Both the position numbers and the translations under genes were made by a program. 64,000 nucleotides of DNA from Rhodococcus sp. IEGM 1409. GTDB taxonomy: Bacteria; Actinomycetota; Actinomycetes; Mycobacteriales; Mycobacteriaceae. Shown here in pieces: positions 26,824-35,837 of the stretch. Within the stretch, counting starts at the first letter, position 1. Each line of letters begins with the position of its first letter. Location: NCBI RefSeq assembly GCF_030056735.1, contig NZ_JASHKN010000016.1:1-64000 (forward strand), read 5' to 3'. Below the pieces are notes generated by a model, which did no database searches, had not been told where the DNA came from, and was given only the letters and a program-made list of their open reading frames with translations.

Positions 26824-28062
26824 TCACGCCGCTGTCGGTGGACTGTTCCCGCCGATCGGATGCTGGTACGGATCGATCGACATCGGCGGATAGAACACCG
26901 TCTTCCGATCGGGTCCGATCTCCACCCGCCACTGCGTGTGATGCATCGTCCGATGATGATGACCACACAACAAGATCAGATTGTCGAGATCCGTTGGGCC
27001 ACCATCACTCCAGTGAACAATATGGTGAGCATCGCACCACCCCGACGGAGTCCCGCACCCCGGAAACGCACACCCACCATCCCGGATGGCCAACGCCCGC
27101 CGCTGCGGAACCGTCGCCGTTCGCACTTCCTTGCCGCACTCGAGCGGAACACCATTCTCATCCAACAAAATCCGGGTCACGGTGCAGTCGCACGCCAACA
27201 TCCGGGCAGTATCAAGACTGATCGGGCCCACCCAATCCGCCCACGCACACCCGAGTTCCTCGGTCGAGGGCAACAAGTCCTTCAAAGCTTTCAGGTCCGT
27301 TATGTCCTTCGCCGATGCGGTCACAGTGATGTGCGGTTTCACGCCGCCTTCGATCGGACCCATCCCCGCCCGCTCGTACCGCCGCAGTAATTCGCAGAAC
27401 CCATCCGCCCGCCGTAGTGCCGGAGTACGAGTGTCTTTGACGCCGTCCTTCTCCGGCGTCGGCGCCGACAGGCTCGACAGCAACGTGATCAGACGGGCAC
27501 CGTTGATCGCATCCAGATCGCCTTTCACGCTGACTCTGCCGTACAAGCCTGTCGACGCGTAGAACTCGTTTCGTTCCGAGTCTTCCCCAACTGGAACGCC
27601 GTCCTCGCGTTTGCCGTACTGCTTCTCGATCCGCCGAATCGCCGCCCGCACCGCATCACAATCAGCAATATTCTTCGACGCCAACCCCAACAAGATTCCG
27701 CGGGCCTTGTCCACGTCCGCCGGGGTCATGTTCTTCGGTGGATGCTGACAAAACGACGCCACCTGGCGGGCTTTCAACGCATCCACATCCCCGCGGTGAA
27801 ACGCATCCGCGACAACAGGTTCGAGCAACAGCAGCCTCGCCAAACCGACCAGCAGACTGCACTCACCGATCTCCAAATTCGTCGAACCATGCAACCACTG
27901 CGCGATCGCCCGAAAACCCTTCCCGACCACAGTCTCCCGGGAAAACATCTCCACAATCAGCAACACCATCCGCGACTGCAACTCGTGCCGGACGCGCACC
28001 AGATCCAGAACCTCACTCTCGAGATCCTCACCATCCAGCTGCCACGCTTCCCGACTGTCCAT
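26824..28062 (-). CDS. DUF222/13E12-type HNH endonuclease domain protein
   Basis: This 412-residue protein belongs to the family scattered through actinobacterial genomes (13E12 repeat family in mycobacteria). The N-terminal DUF222 region spans about residues 20-300. The HNH nuclease domain is C-terminal: CAFPGCGTPSGWCDAHHIVHW, then GGPTDLDNLILLCGHHHRTMH, with two Cys pairs for zinc and the HH catalytic pair. It is a probable mobile or selfish gene. An inverted repeat overlaps its start region (28065-28090). Confidence 0.88.
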   Translation of the reverse strand: MDSREAWQLDGEDLESEVLDLVRVRHELQSRMVLLIVEMFSRETVVGKGFRAIAQWLHGSTNLEIGECSLLVGLARLLLLEPVVADAFHRGDVDALKARQVASFCQHPPKNMTPADVDKARGILLGLASKNIADCDAVRAAIRRIEKQYGKREDGVPVGEDSERNEFYASTGLYGRVSVKGDLDAINGARLITLLSSLSAPTPEKDGVKDTRTPALRRADGFCELLRRYERAGMGPIEGGVKPHITVTASAKDITDLKALKDLLPSTEELGCAWADWVGPISLDTARMLACDCTVTRILLDENGVPLECGKEVRTATVPQRRALAIRDGGCAFPGCGTPSGWCDAHHIVHWSDGGPTDLDNLILLCGHHHRTMHHTQWRVEIGPDRKTVFYPPMSIDPYQHPIGGNSPPTAA

Positions 28063-28064
28063 AC

Positions 28065-28090
28065 CGAAAGTTTAATCGAACATACTTTCG
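28065..28090 (-). promoter_or_regulatory. Inverted repeat at the start of the HNH gene
   Basis: CGAAAGT (28065-28071) and ACTTTCG (28084-28090) flank a 12-base spacer immediately upstream of the ATG at 28062. It could be an operator or a recognition site related to the encoded nuclease. No protein is assigned. Confidence 0.4.
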
Positions 28091-28128
28091 ATAACCAGGG
28101 ACATATCGGACGACTTTTGAGCTCGAGG

Positions 28129-29751
28129 TCAGCCGATTGCGCTCAGGTCTCCGTACACCGTCCGACCCTCCAGGACGGTGGCGAGCACCTTGATGTCGGC
28201 CAGCTCGGTCGGCTCGACGTCGAGGGGATTCGCCGACAGCACAACAAGATCCGCGTAGGCGCCGGGAAAGATGGACCCGATGTGATCTTCGCTGAACAGC
28301 TGCCAGGCGGCGTTGACCGTATGGGCTCGCACGGCGGCGTCCACGGGTATCCGCTCCTGGGGTGCGACGACGCGGCCACTCGGCGAAAGTCTGGTGACGG
28401 CGTCCTGCATGTTCCGTAGCGGATTGGCGGGGGTGACGGGCCCGTCGTTGTGGAAGGTGAACCGTTGTCCCGCCGCGAGTGCAGATCCTGCTGCGGCCCA
28501 AACGGATCCGTATTCGGGGCCGAAGAGGTCGTCGACCAGAACGTCACCCCAGTAGTGCAGGTGGTCGATGAAGATGCTGACCGTGACGCCCAGTTCCGCT
28601 GCGCGGACGAACTGATCCGGACGCATCGCGCCGACGTGTTCGAGACGGAGTCGGTGATCGGGCCGGGGGTGCTCCTTCAGAAGTTGCTCCCACGCATCGA
28701 GGACCATGGTAATCGCGTCGTCACCGTGGGCGTGGCAGGCCATCTGCCACCCCTTTGCGAAGTAGGCGGAACTGATGTCGTGGATCTGCTCGCCGGTGTA
28801 GTTGGCGTGCCCGTGCGTGCAGGCGATCCCGAGCGCGCGGGTTGCCTCGGTATCGAGATACGGGAAACTGGTGGCGATGTTGCCGACCCACGGCGAACCG
28901 TCGGACCAGACCTTTATCCCGATCTGGCGCACCAGGTCGTTTCCGTCGCTCGGCGATGCTTCGGTAGTGCGTGCGTCGTTGGACATTTCGTAGAGCCGCA
29001 AGCGTGTGGTGAGCAGTCCGGCGTCGGCTATCGCTGCAAGGGCGGGCCGCATCTTGGGGTCGAACGACAATTCTGCGATGGTGGTGATTCCGGCGGCGTT
29101 CAGCCGGCCGCATTCGGCCGCCACCAGTGCGGGGAAGTCGTCACCGATGGTGACTGCGTGGCCCGCGACTGCAAACACCGCTGGCATTTCGTACGCAGAT
29201 CCGTCGAGTGCGCCCGTCGCGTCGTGGCCGTACGATCCGCCGATCGGATCGGGGGTATCCCGGGTGATGCCGGCCTGCACTGCTGCCGCCGTGTTGAAAT
29301 ACGCGACGTGGCCCGAGTTGTGCATGATCACGAGCGGGTACTCCGGCGCTACGGAGTCCAGCCAGTCGATGGTCGGGTCGGGTAAGCCCTTCTGCAGCAA
29401 CGGGTCCCATCCGTTCAGAGAAGCGCCTGCAGCACCTCGCGAACGGACCGTGTCGACGACGGCAGCAACTACGGCGTCCGCCTCGGTGATCGTGACAGGC
29501 CGGATGTCGACGACGTCAGGGCCGAGCACGATCGCTTCTTCCAGAGGGTGACCGTGTGGCTCGATGAACCCCGGCAGAACAGCGGCACCTCCGACGTCGA
29601 CGACGCGGGTGTCCGGCCCCACCAGTTTCTCGACGTCCGTGCGCGCTCCGACGGCTGTGATCCGGCCGCCCGTCACGGTGAGCGCCTGGGCGCGTGGTGA
29701 TTCCTCGTGCATGGTCACGATGTCGCCGTACAGAACCAGATCAGCAGCCAT
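28129..29751 (-). CDS. Amidohydrolase family protein (YtcJ-like)
   Basis: This 540-residue metal-dependent hydrolase of the long YtcJ/TIM-barrel subgroup shows AAVLPGFIEPHGHPLEEA with the metal-binding H-x-H, the central KVWSDGSPWVGNIA, YTGEQIHDISSAYFAKGWQM followed by CHAHGDDAITMVLDA, LRLEHVGAMRPDQ and FHNDGPVTPANPLR. The C-terminal SIFPGAYADLVVLSANPLDVEP is the small beta sandwich. It hydrolyses an unknown amide or related bond. It is nine bases downstream of the ATPase gene on the same strand. Confidence 0.85.
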   Translation of the reverse strand: MAADLVLYGDIVTMHEESPRAQALTVTGGRITAVGARTDVEKLVGPDTRVVDVGGAAVLPGFIEPHGHPLEEAIVLGPDVVDIRPVTITEADAVVAAVVDTVRSRGAAGASLNGWDPLLQKGLPDPTIDWLDSVAPEYPLVIMHNSGHVAYFNTAAAVQAGITRDTPDPIGGSYGHDATGALDGSAYEMPAVFAVAGHAVTIGDDFPALVAAECGRLNAAGITTIAELSFDPKMRPALAAIADAGLLTTRLRLYEMSNDARTTEASPSDGNDLVRQIGIKVWSDGSPWVGNIATSFPYLDTEATRALGIACTHGHANYTGEQIHDISSAYFAKGWQMACHAHGDDAITMVLDAWEQLLKEHPRPDHRLRLEHVGAMRPDQFVRAAELGVTVSIFIDHLHYWGDVLVDDLFGPEYGSVWAAAGSALAAGQRFTFHNDGPVTPANPLRNMQDAVTRLSPSGRVVAPQERIPVDAAVRAHTVNAAWQLFSEDHIGSIFPGAYADLVVLSANPLDVEPTELADIKVLATVLEGRTVYGDLSAIG

Positions 29752-29760
29752 GGTCAGTCC

Positions 29761-31938
29761 TTATCGGTTGTCCGCGTACGCCTGTAGGTGTGCCACCTGC
29801 TCGGGATCGAGTGAGGGACGTACCTTCTCACGGGCGGTTGCCACGTCCGCGGCCGTCACGTCGGCCGCGTCCATGCTCCGACGCATGGCGGCGAGTGCCG
29901 CCTCACGCAGGAGAGCCGAGCAGTCTGCTGCCGAGTATCCCTCGAGATCGACGGCCAGAATGTCCAAATCGACATCTTGGGCGAGCGGTACCGACTTTCC
30001 CGACGCTCGCAGAATTGCTTTGCGAGCCTCTGCGTCCGGCGGCGGTACGAATACGAGACGTTCGAGTCTGCCGGGGCGCAGGAGAGCAGGGTCGATCAGA
30101 TCCGGTCGGTTGGTGGCGCCCAACACCACGACGTCGCGTAGCGGTTCGACGCCGTCGAGTTCGGTCAGCAACGCGGCCACGACGCGATCCGACACCCCGG
30201 AGTCGGAACTTTGACCACGACGCGGGGCAAGGGCGTCGATTTCGTCGAGGAAGATCAACGAGGGCGCCGAATCGCGTGCGCGCTGGAACAACTCGCGTAC
30301 GGCCTTTTCGGAGGCGCCGACCCACTTGTCCATCAGCTCTGCACCTTTGACGGCGTGAACGCTGAGGTGGCCCGAGCTGGCAAGGGCGCGAACGAGATAC
30401 GTCTTACCGCAGCCGGGAGGACCGTAGAGGAGCACGCCGCGGGGAGGGTCGACCCCGAGGCGCGCGAAGGAGTCGGGGTGCTGCAGTGGCCACAGAACTG
30501 CTTCGGTGAGTGCTTGTTTGGTTTCGACCATGTCGCCCACGTCGTCGAGGGTGACACTGCCGATCGACAGTTCTTCGGTGCTCGAACGGGACAGCGGCCG
30601 AATCACTTCGAGGGCACCGACAAGATCTTCCTGTGTGATCTCGGGAGGTTCGCCGGATTTGGATGCCCGCGTCGCCGCTCGCAAAGCAGCTTCACGGCAG
30701 AGCGCGGCGAGGTCGGCGACCACGAAGCCGGGTGCGCGCGAGGCGATGGCGTCGAGTTCGAGAGTTCCGGTGGGCACGCGGCGAAGCAGGAGTTCGAGCA
30801 ACGCCTTGCGTGTTGCGCCGTCCGGCAGGGTAAGTGCGAGTTCTCGATCACAGAGATCCTGGCCGCGAAGGCGCGCATCGACGGTCTCCGGATGGGCGGA
30901 GGTCGCGACGAATGCCACGCCCGGGGTGGCGACGGCGCTGCGTAGTTGTTCGAGGATCAGTGCTGACACCGGTTCCGCGGTGGCGGGAAGTAGAGCGTCG
31001 ATGTCAGTGATCAGCAGCACGCCACCGCCGCGCACCGCGGCAACAGCGTCGACGATTCGCTGCAGGCGGGTATTCGCCTCGGTGGCACCGACTCCCGGGC
31101 CGTCAAGTTCGACCAATTTGCGCGAGGACAGGACCGAGCGGGCCAGCGTGGCTTTGCCCACCCCGGCGGGGCCGGAGACGAGGACGCCGAGGTGTGGGGA
31201 GGCGCCGAGCGTACGGAGCAGTTCTGGTTCGTCGAGTGCCAGGCCGAGCCACTCGGTCAGCTTGGCTGCCTGCGCCTGCGCGCCGACGAGGTGATCCAGC
31301 GGAACCGACGGTGCGGGTTCGATCGCGACTGCGGCAGGACTGGAAACGAACGCACTCGGCGTCAGTGCAGCCGCTGATCCGGAACCCCAGTTGACCGCCG
31401 AATTCGGCTGGACGCTGACCGGGCCACCGGCAGGTTCGACGGCCGTGACGGTGAGCAGTTCGGATGTCCACGCGACGCCGAAGGTGCGGGAAAGCGCTTG
31501 GGTGGCTTCGGAAGTGCTCGTACCCGGACCGAGATCGCGGGGGAGAAGCGAGACCGTGTCGCCGACGCTGACGACCTTGCCCAGAAGGGCTTGTCGCAGA
31601 ACCGTCGAGCTGATCGAATTTGTCGCCATGGTGGAACCGGTGACGGAGACGGATCGCGCTCCGTACACCGTCACCGGACCGACCACGACGGCAGAGTTCT
31701 CGGTCAGGCCGACGTTCGACATGGTGACGTCGTCGAGAAGGATCGTGCCTGCCGGGGTTCCGGTGGGTGCACGGCCCGCGACCGTCGCGGTGCCGCGGGC
31801 TCCGATGAGTGCGATGGCATCCCATTCGCGGATGCCCAACGCCGCCAACGCTTCGGGGTGCAAGCGCACGACCCCGCGGCGTAGATCGGCGGCAGAGGTG
31901 TTGAGTCGAACGGTGAGGGCGAGTTCCGGCGAAGTCAC
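29761..31938 (-). CDS. CDC48/p97-like double AAA+ ATPase (Rv0435c-like)
   Basis: This 725-residue protein has a CDC48 N-domain (about residues 1-190), then two AAA+ modules. D1 has Walker A GPAGVGKAT, but its Walker B reads VLLITDIDALL, with TD replacing the catalytic DE pair. D2 is canonical: GPPGCGKTY, LIFLDEIDAL, and GATNRPDLIDPALLRPGR with Arg fingers. It should form a hexameric unfoldase powered mainly by D2. It is conserved upstream of pssA and psd, as in M. tuberculosis. Its specific clients are not known to me. Confidence 0.88.
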   Translation of the reverse strand: MTSPELALTVRLNTSAADLRRGVVRLHPEALAALGIREWDAIALIGARGTATVAGRAPTGTPAGTILLDDVTMSNVGLTENSAVVVGPVTVYGARSVSVTGSTMATNSISSTVLRQALLGKVVSVGDTVSLLPRDLGPGTSTSEATQALSRTFGVAWTSELLTVTAVEPAGGPVSVQPNSAVNWGSGSAAALTPSAFVSSPAAVAIEPAPSVPLDHLVGAQAQAAKLTEWLGLALDEPELLRTLGASPHLGVLVSGPAGVGKATLARSVLSSRKLVELDGPGVGATEANTRLQRIVDAVAAVRGGGVLLITDIDALLPATAEPVSALILEQLRSAVATPGVAFVATSAHPETVDARLRGQDLCDRELALTLPDGATRKALLELLLRRVPTGTLELDAIASRAPGFVVADLAALCREAALRAATRASKSGEPPEITQEDLVGALEVIRPLSRSSTEELSIGSVTLDDVGDMVETKQALTEAVLWPLQHPDSFARLGVDPPRGVLLYGPPGCGKTYLVRALASSGHLSVHAVKGAELMDKWVGASEKAVRELFQRARDSAPSLIFLDEIDALAPRRGQSSDSGVSDRVVAALLTELDGVEPLRDVVVLGATNRPDLIDPALLRPGRLERLVFVPPPDAEARKAILRASGKSVPLAQDVDLDILAVDLEGYSAADCSALLREAALAAMRRSMDAADVTAADVATAREKVRPSLDPEQVAHLQAYADNR

Positions 31939-31959
31939 CTCTCGAGGGTACGTCGTGGA

Positions 31960-32853
31960 CTAGCGGGGTCGCCGCAAGCCGAGACGAGCGGCCGAGCGGC
32001 GGCCACCGACGTTGGGTTGGCGTCGGATCGCGCGGCGTTCGGAAGGCTTGATGTCCCAAGTTTCGGGACGCGCCGCCACCCACCGCTTCGAGTGCACGGC
32101 AAACGGGATGTGCACCAGGTAGATCGCGATGAGAACGATCAGCAAGATGTACGGGTAGGTAATGAGTGCAGCCGCAGCCAACGTCACCAGTACGAGCAGG
32201 CCGGCAGCCATGTGCGGGGGCACGGATACCGACTTCATCGCCAGTGTCGGGATGCGGCTGACGATCAGCGCCGCCGAGAAGAGCGTCCACACGATGACGA
32301 CGATGTGCGAAGACCACCAGCCGTCACCCCACTGAGCCGTCGCGGCCAGGGGAGTGAGGGCGATGAGTGCGCCGGCCGGAGCCGGAACGCCGACGAAGTA
32401 CTCACGTGAGTACGCGGGGACGTCGTCGTCGTCGAGCAGGGTGTTGAAACGTGCGAGTCGCAACACGATACTGACCGCGTAGATCAGCGCGATGATCCAG
32501 CCGATGCTGGTGCCGTCCAGCAAGGTCACGTACAGGACCAGGGCCGGGGCGACGCCGAAGGAGATGGAGTCGGCCAGTGAGTCGAGTTCGGCGCCGATCT
32601 TGCTGGTGGCGTCGAGCAGTCGCGCGATGCGGCCGTCGAGTGAATCGAGGACGGCAGCGGCGCCGATCATCGCGAGCGAAGTGCCAGGCTGACCGTCGAG
32701 AGCGAACTTGACGGCGGACAGGCCGGCACACAGCGCCAGGATGGTGATGACGGACGGCAGCAACCGCACCGCCTGGGTGCGTTTGGGCATCTTCGCGCCG
32801 GGTTGGGCTGCTCCCGGCTTCTTCACGGCTGACTTCATCTTCGGCGTCTTCAC
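31960..32853 (-). CDS. pssA: CDP-diacylglycerol-serine O-phosphatidyltransferase
   Basis: PssA makes phosphatidylserine from CDP-diacylglycerol and serine in the membrane. The CDP-alcohol phosphotransferase motif D-x2-D-G-x2-A-R-x8-G-x3-D-x3-D is complete, in [13 protein letters not shown] followed by GAELDSLAD. About 6-8 helices are visible. The first 25 or so residues are basic ([13 protein letters not shown]). The C-terminal tail ([14 protein letters not shown]...) is rich in Arg. The start overlaps the psd stop by four bases; psd and pssA are coupled, so the product of PssA is decarboxylated by Psd. Confidence 0.92.
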   Translation of the reverse strand: MKTPKMKSAVKKPGAAQPGAKMPKRTQAVRLLPSVITILALCAGLSAVKFALDGQPGTSLAMIGAAAVLDSLDGRIARLLDATSKIGAELDSLADSISFGVAPALVLYVTLLDGTSIGWIIALIYAVSIVLRLARFNTLLDDDDVPAYSREYFVGVPAPAGALIALTPLAATAQWGDGWWSSHIVVIVWTLFSAALIVSRIPTLAMKSVSVPPHMAAGLLVLVTLAAAALITYPYILLIVLIAIYLVHIPFAVHSKRWVAARPETWDIKPSERRAIRRQPNVGGRRSAARLGLRRPR

Positions 32854-33563
32854 GGCAGTTGCGCGATAACTGTTTCAGCACCGATCGTGCGTTGTCCCGG
32901 CTCGACCAGGAGTGTGGTTCCGGCGGGGAAGTACGTGTCGACGCGTGAGCCGAAACGGATCAGTCCGTACGTGTCGCCGATCGGCAGGACGTCACCGACA
33001 CCGGCGTAGCAGACGATGCGGCGTGCGAGCAGTCCCGCGATCTGGACGACCGCGACGTCGTGACCGTCGGCGGTTTCGATGAGCATGCTGTTGCGCTCGT
33101 TGACCTCGCTGGCGTCGGCGAGATCTGCGGAGAGGAACTTGCCTGCCTGGTGAACGACCTCTTTGACCGTTCCACCGACAGGGCTGCGCTGGACATGTAC
33201 GTCGAGTACCGACAGGAAGATGCTGACGCGCGGGCGCGGCTCGCTTCCGAGATTGAGCTCGGCCGGCGGAACGGCGTTGTCGACCAGCGCCACCTCGCCG
33301 TCGGCGGGTGCGACGACGACGCCGATGCGGTTGGGCGGCACCCGGTGCGGGTGACGGAAGAACGTGGCGCATGCGGCGGCGGTGGTCAGACCGGCTCGGC
33401 GCACCCACTTACGGTTGCGGCCCAGAGCTGCAACTCCCAGCGGGGCCAGCACGAACGGCAGGCCGGCGGGATGAAGTGGCGGAATCGCATGGCGAACCAG
33501 ATCGACGATATGTCCGATCCCGGTGGGTTGCGGGGTTCCGGGGGGTGTGGGTCGGCGTGCCAC
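32850..33563 (-). CDS. psd: Phosphatidylserine decarboxylase proenzyme, short type
   Basis: Psd converts phosphatidylserine to phosphatidylethanolamine after self-cleavage that creates a pyruvoyl group. The cleavage site is in [14 protein letters not shown] (Gly-Ser within FGS). Upstream blocks include [29 protein letters not shown] (His-containing) and [11 protein letters not shown]. At 237 residues it belongs to the short, archaeal/actinobacterial type. It precedes pssA, as in Rv0437c-Rv0436c. Confidence 0.92.
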   Translation of the reverse strand: MARRPTPPGTPQPTGIGHIVDLVRHAIPPLHPAGLPFVLAPLGVAALGRNRKWVRRAGLTTAAACATFFRHPHRVPPNRIGVVVAPADGEVALVDNAVPPAELNLGSEPRPRVSIFLSVLDVHVQRSPVGGTVKEVVHQAGKFLSADLADASEVNERNSMLIETADGHDVAVVQIAGLLARRIVCYAGVGDVLPIGDTYGLIRFGSRVDTYFPAGTTLLVEPGQRTIGAETVIAQLP

Positions 33564-33671
33564 AGGCTCCTCTAACTACTCGGTAGGTCTTCTGCTGGTC
33601 GCACTGACAGTACGGGGCGGTAGAGCATCCATAGATTACGTGAACGCCTTCTCTCCTACGGGCTACTGCCA

Positions 33672-33717
33672 CATCATGCACGTCCCTGCAGTGGCATCAT
33701 GCACGTCCCTGCAGTGG
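33672..33717. repeat. Perfect 23-bp tandem duplication at the 3' end of the MerR gene
   Basis: CATCATGCACGTCCCTGCAG plus TGG occurs twice, at 33672-33694 and 33695-33717. The second copy encodes the last residues of the MerR protein (MPLQGRA and stop, minus strand). The first copy is non-coding. Its effect is unknown. Confidence 0.9.
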
Positions 33718-34701
33718 CATCAAGTACGAGTAGTGCCCGACACAGTCGCCCGTGCGTATCGCCAGTGGCAGCTTCGCGCCGCTTACTCGGATCACCAGTT
33801 GCCGCCCCGGTTGGGCTGCCGCGGCGTCGCGCAGTCGCTGCCGGTCGACCAGTACTCGGAACCTCTCGCGGGGATCCTTTCCGCCCGGATCCACCCGGGC
33901 ACCACCGTCTTCGCCGACGCTGACGACTGCGCGGTCCCCGGTGCCGTTGAGCAGGGCGGCAAGTTGGTCGCCGCTCAGTTCGACGGCGTCGTGGTGCTCG
34001 CCCAAGATTCGGTGATCGGGGAACTCGCCGTCCTCGATCAGCGGGCTGGACACCTCACCTCCCGGATACGACGCAGTCACTGTGCGCGTGGAGAAAGTGA
34101 GCGTCACGACGCCGGCGACATCGCGCAACAAACGCACGAAGGCCACGGGAACGACGGCGGACACCGTCAGAGCGGAGTGAATTTTCACCTCGGCGACCGC
34201 GAGCCGGAACTGATCAGTGGTGACAAACGCCGCGACGCCGTCGTGAATGTCGAAGTGGACGCCGCGAAGTATCGGGAACTCCGATTCCTCGTTCACGGCG
34301 AACAGCACGGCGTCGAGTGCGCGTCGTAGGTCCCAGGAGTCGATGTCCAAGCCGCCGGCGGTGGGCACCGAGTCGATCAGCCGGTGGATTCGCCCCAGTT
34401 CGGCGCGGGCGTCGGCGAGACCGTCCTCGAGGTTGCGCAGATGGGCGTCCAGGCACGAGTGGGGTTCCGGTCCGGTCAGGACGGCCATCATGTCGCGGAT
34501 CGGAACACCGACGCGTCGCATACCGGCGATCACGCGTGCGTCGCGGAGCTGGTCGTCGGTGTACCAGCGATAACCGGTGCGCGGATCGACGGAATGCGGG
34601 ACGAGCACGCCTTCCTTGTCGTAGAACCGCAGCGCGCTGATCGGGAGCGCCGACGCCCGGGACATCTCGCCGATCGTCAGGAGCGCGGAACTAGTGGTCA
34701 C
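33697..34701 (-). CDS. MerR-type regulator fused to a DNA polymerase III beta-clamp-like domain
   Basis: This 334-residue protein has a MerR helix-turn-helix at residues 8-75 (LTIGEMSRASALPISALRFY; TGYRWYTDDQLRDARVI) and a dimer coiled coil at about 85-110. The rest (about 122-334) resembles sliding-clamp domains: LRRALDAVLFAVN, FPILRGVHFDI and FVTTDQFRLAVAEV correspond to the clamp pattern ending in ATDxxRL. A central FPD and the C-terminal YLMPLQ recall the clamp's MPMRL end. The clamp-like part may serve as a sensor or dimerisation domain; this is inference. The start overlaps the upstream TPR gene by 11 bases, so they form an operon. Confidence 0.8.
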   Translation of the reverse strand: MTTSSALLTIGEMSRASALPISALRFYDKEGVLVPHSVDPRTGYRWYTDDQLRDARVIAGMRRVGVPIRDMMAVLTGPEPHSCLDAHLRNLEDGLADARAELGRIHRLIDSVPTAGGLDIDSWDLRRALDAVLFAVNEESEFPILRGVHFDIHDGVAAFVTTDQFRLAVAEVKIHSALTVSAVVPVAFVRLLRDVAGVVTLTFSTRTVTASYPGGEVSSPLIEDGEFPDHRILGEHHDAVELSGDQLAALLNGTGDRAVVSVGEDGGARVDPGGKDPRERFRVLVDRQRLRDAAAAQPGRQLVIRVSGAKLPLAIRTGDCVGHYSYLMPLQGRA

Positions 34702-35143
34702 CGCTCAATTCTGCCCGCAGTCGCTCGATAGCGCCCCTGATCATCCGGCTGTAACCGTCGTCGGAGAGCGTGCCGACCGACGCCTCGGCCTTCGTCAGAT
34801 GTTCGAGGGCCTCGGCGTCGCGTCCGAGTTTGCGGTAATCGGCAGCCAGGTTGAGGTGCAGCGACGGATAGAAACCGGCAACCTGCAGCGACGCGTGGTG
34901 TTCCTGGGCTCGCGCGTCGGTCAATGAATCGGCAGCTTCGAGGGCGCGCAGGTCCCAGCAGAGCTCCTGAGCCGGATCGTCTTGAACATCGGCCATGTAG
35001 TGCGCGAGGGAGACCATGTGGAGCGCATCTGGAGCGGCGCTGATCTCGGCCCACACCTTCTCGAACGCAGAGCGAGCCCCGGCTCGATCGCCGGAGCTCG
35101 CCAATTCTTGTGCCTGCGCTATCTGTGTCATCACGGGATCCAT
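34691..35143 (-). CDS. Tetratricopeptide-like helical protein
   Basis: This 150-residue, all-helical soluble protein has repeats resembling TPRs: AQAQELASSGDRAGARSAFE near the N-terminus and LHLNLAADYRKLGRDAEALE near residue 105. TPRs mediate protein-protein contacts. Its stop overlaps the start of the MerR-clamp gene, so the two are translated together and may interact. I recognise no named family. Confidence 0.7.
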   Translation of the reverse strand: MDPVMTQIAQAQELASSGDRAGARSAFEKVWAEISAAPDALHMVSLAHYMADVQDDPAQELCWDLRALEAADSLTDARAQEHHASLQVAGFYPSLHLNLAADYRKLGRDAEALEHLTKAEASVGTLSDDGYSRMIRGAIERLRAELSGDH

Positions 35144-35177
35144 GGAACGGATCCTGATGCCTCGACCAGGTCGAGGG

Positions 35178-35648
35178 TCAAGCAGAGGTGCGCGCAGCCG
35201 CCTCGGCCTCGCTCTTCACACGCTTCAAGGTGGCGTTCATGCCTTCGACGAGCTCGACCTCGAAGTCGGCGTTTCCGCCCAGGACGGTCTTGACGAGGAA
35301 CTGCGAGACCTTCGACGTTCCGGTGGGAGCCTCACGGCGTTCGGTCACTTTGGTGCCGGTAGCGGTCGGCTCGAGTTCGTAGGACCAGATCGTGCGGTTC
35401 TCCGCGATACGGAACGCCACCGACTTGTTCGGTTCGAAGCGAACGACCTTCGACGACGTCGGCCAGACCAGCAGGCCCTTGCGGTTGATGTTGATGGTCT
35501 TGGCACCCTCACGCACGGTTCCGCCGATCACCTTCATCACCTTGCACTGGGGGCTCCATTCGCCCATTCGCTGCAGGTCGGCGACGATTGCCCACACGTC
35601 CTGCGGTGATGCGTCGATGTCGATGCTTGCTTCGAGGGTGTTGGACAC
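35178..35648 (-). CDS. SRPBCC (START-like) family protein
   Basis: This 156-residue ligand-binding helix-grip protein shows NTLEASIDIDASPQDVWAIV, then GEWSPQC, then FEPNKSVAFRIAENRTIWSYEL, and a long C-terminal helix (NADFEVELVEGMNATLKRVK). The GTG at 35648 follows GGAGAG closely, so I prefer it to the ATG at 35717. Members bind hydrophobic molecules or act as cyclases; the ligand here is unknown. Confidence 0.83.
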   Translation of the reverse strand: MSNTLEASIDIDASPQDVWAIVADLQRMGEWSPQCKVMKVIGGTVREGAKTININRKGLLVWPTSSKVVRFEPNKSVAFRIAENRTIWSYELEPTATGTKVTERREAPTGTSKVSQFLVKTVLGGNADFEVELVEGMNATLKRVKSEAEAAARTSA

Positions 35649-35837
35649 AGTCTCTCCAGTCGAGTTGATGCTACGTAAAGTTACAAACACTTTTGTCGAT
35701 CGTAGGCGATCCGTCAATGGACCATGTGTGTCAGGTCACTGTACGGCCGTCCAGTAGGGTCGCGCGGGAACACGCGCGGTGGTAGCGGACAATGGTTCGC
35801 GCACGTATGACGATCCATCCGACTGGAGTACCGAGAA

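Noticed and set aside
33523..34329. Plus-strand frame of 268 codons over the MerR gene
   Set aside because: Antisense to a gene with clear HTH and clamp-like patterns.
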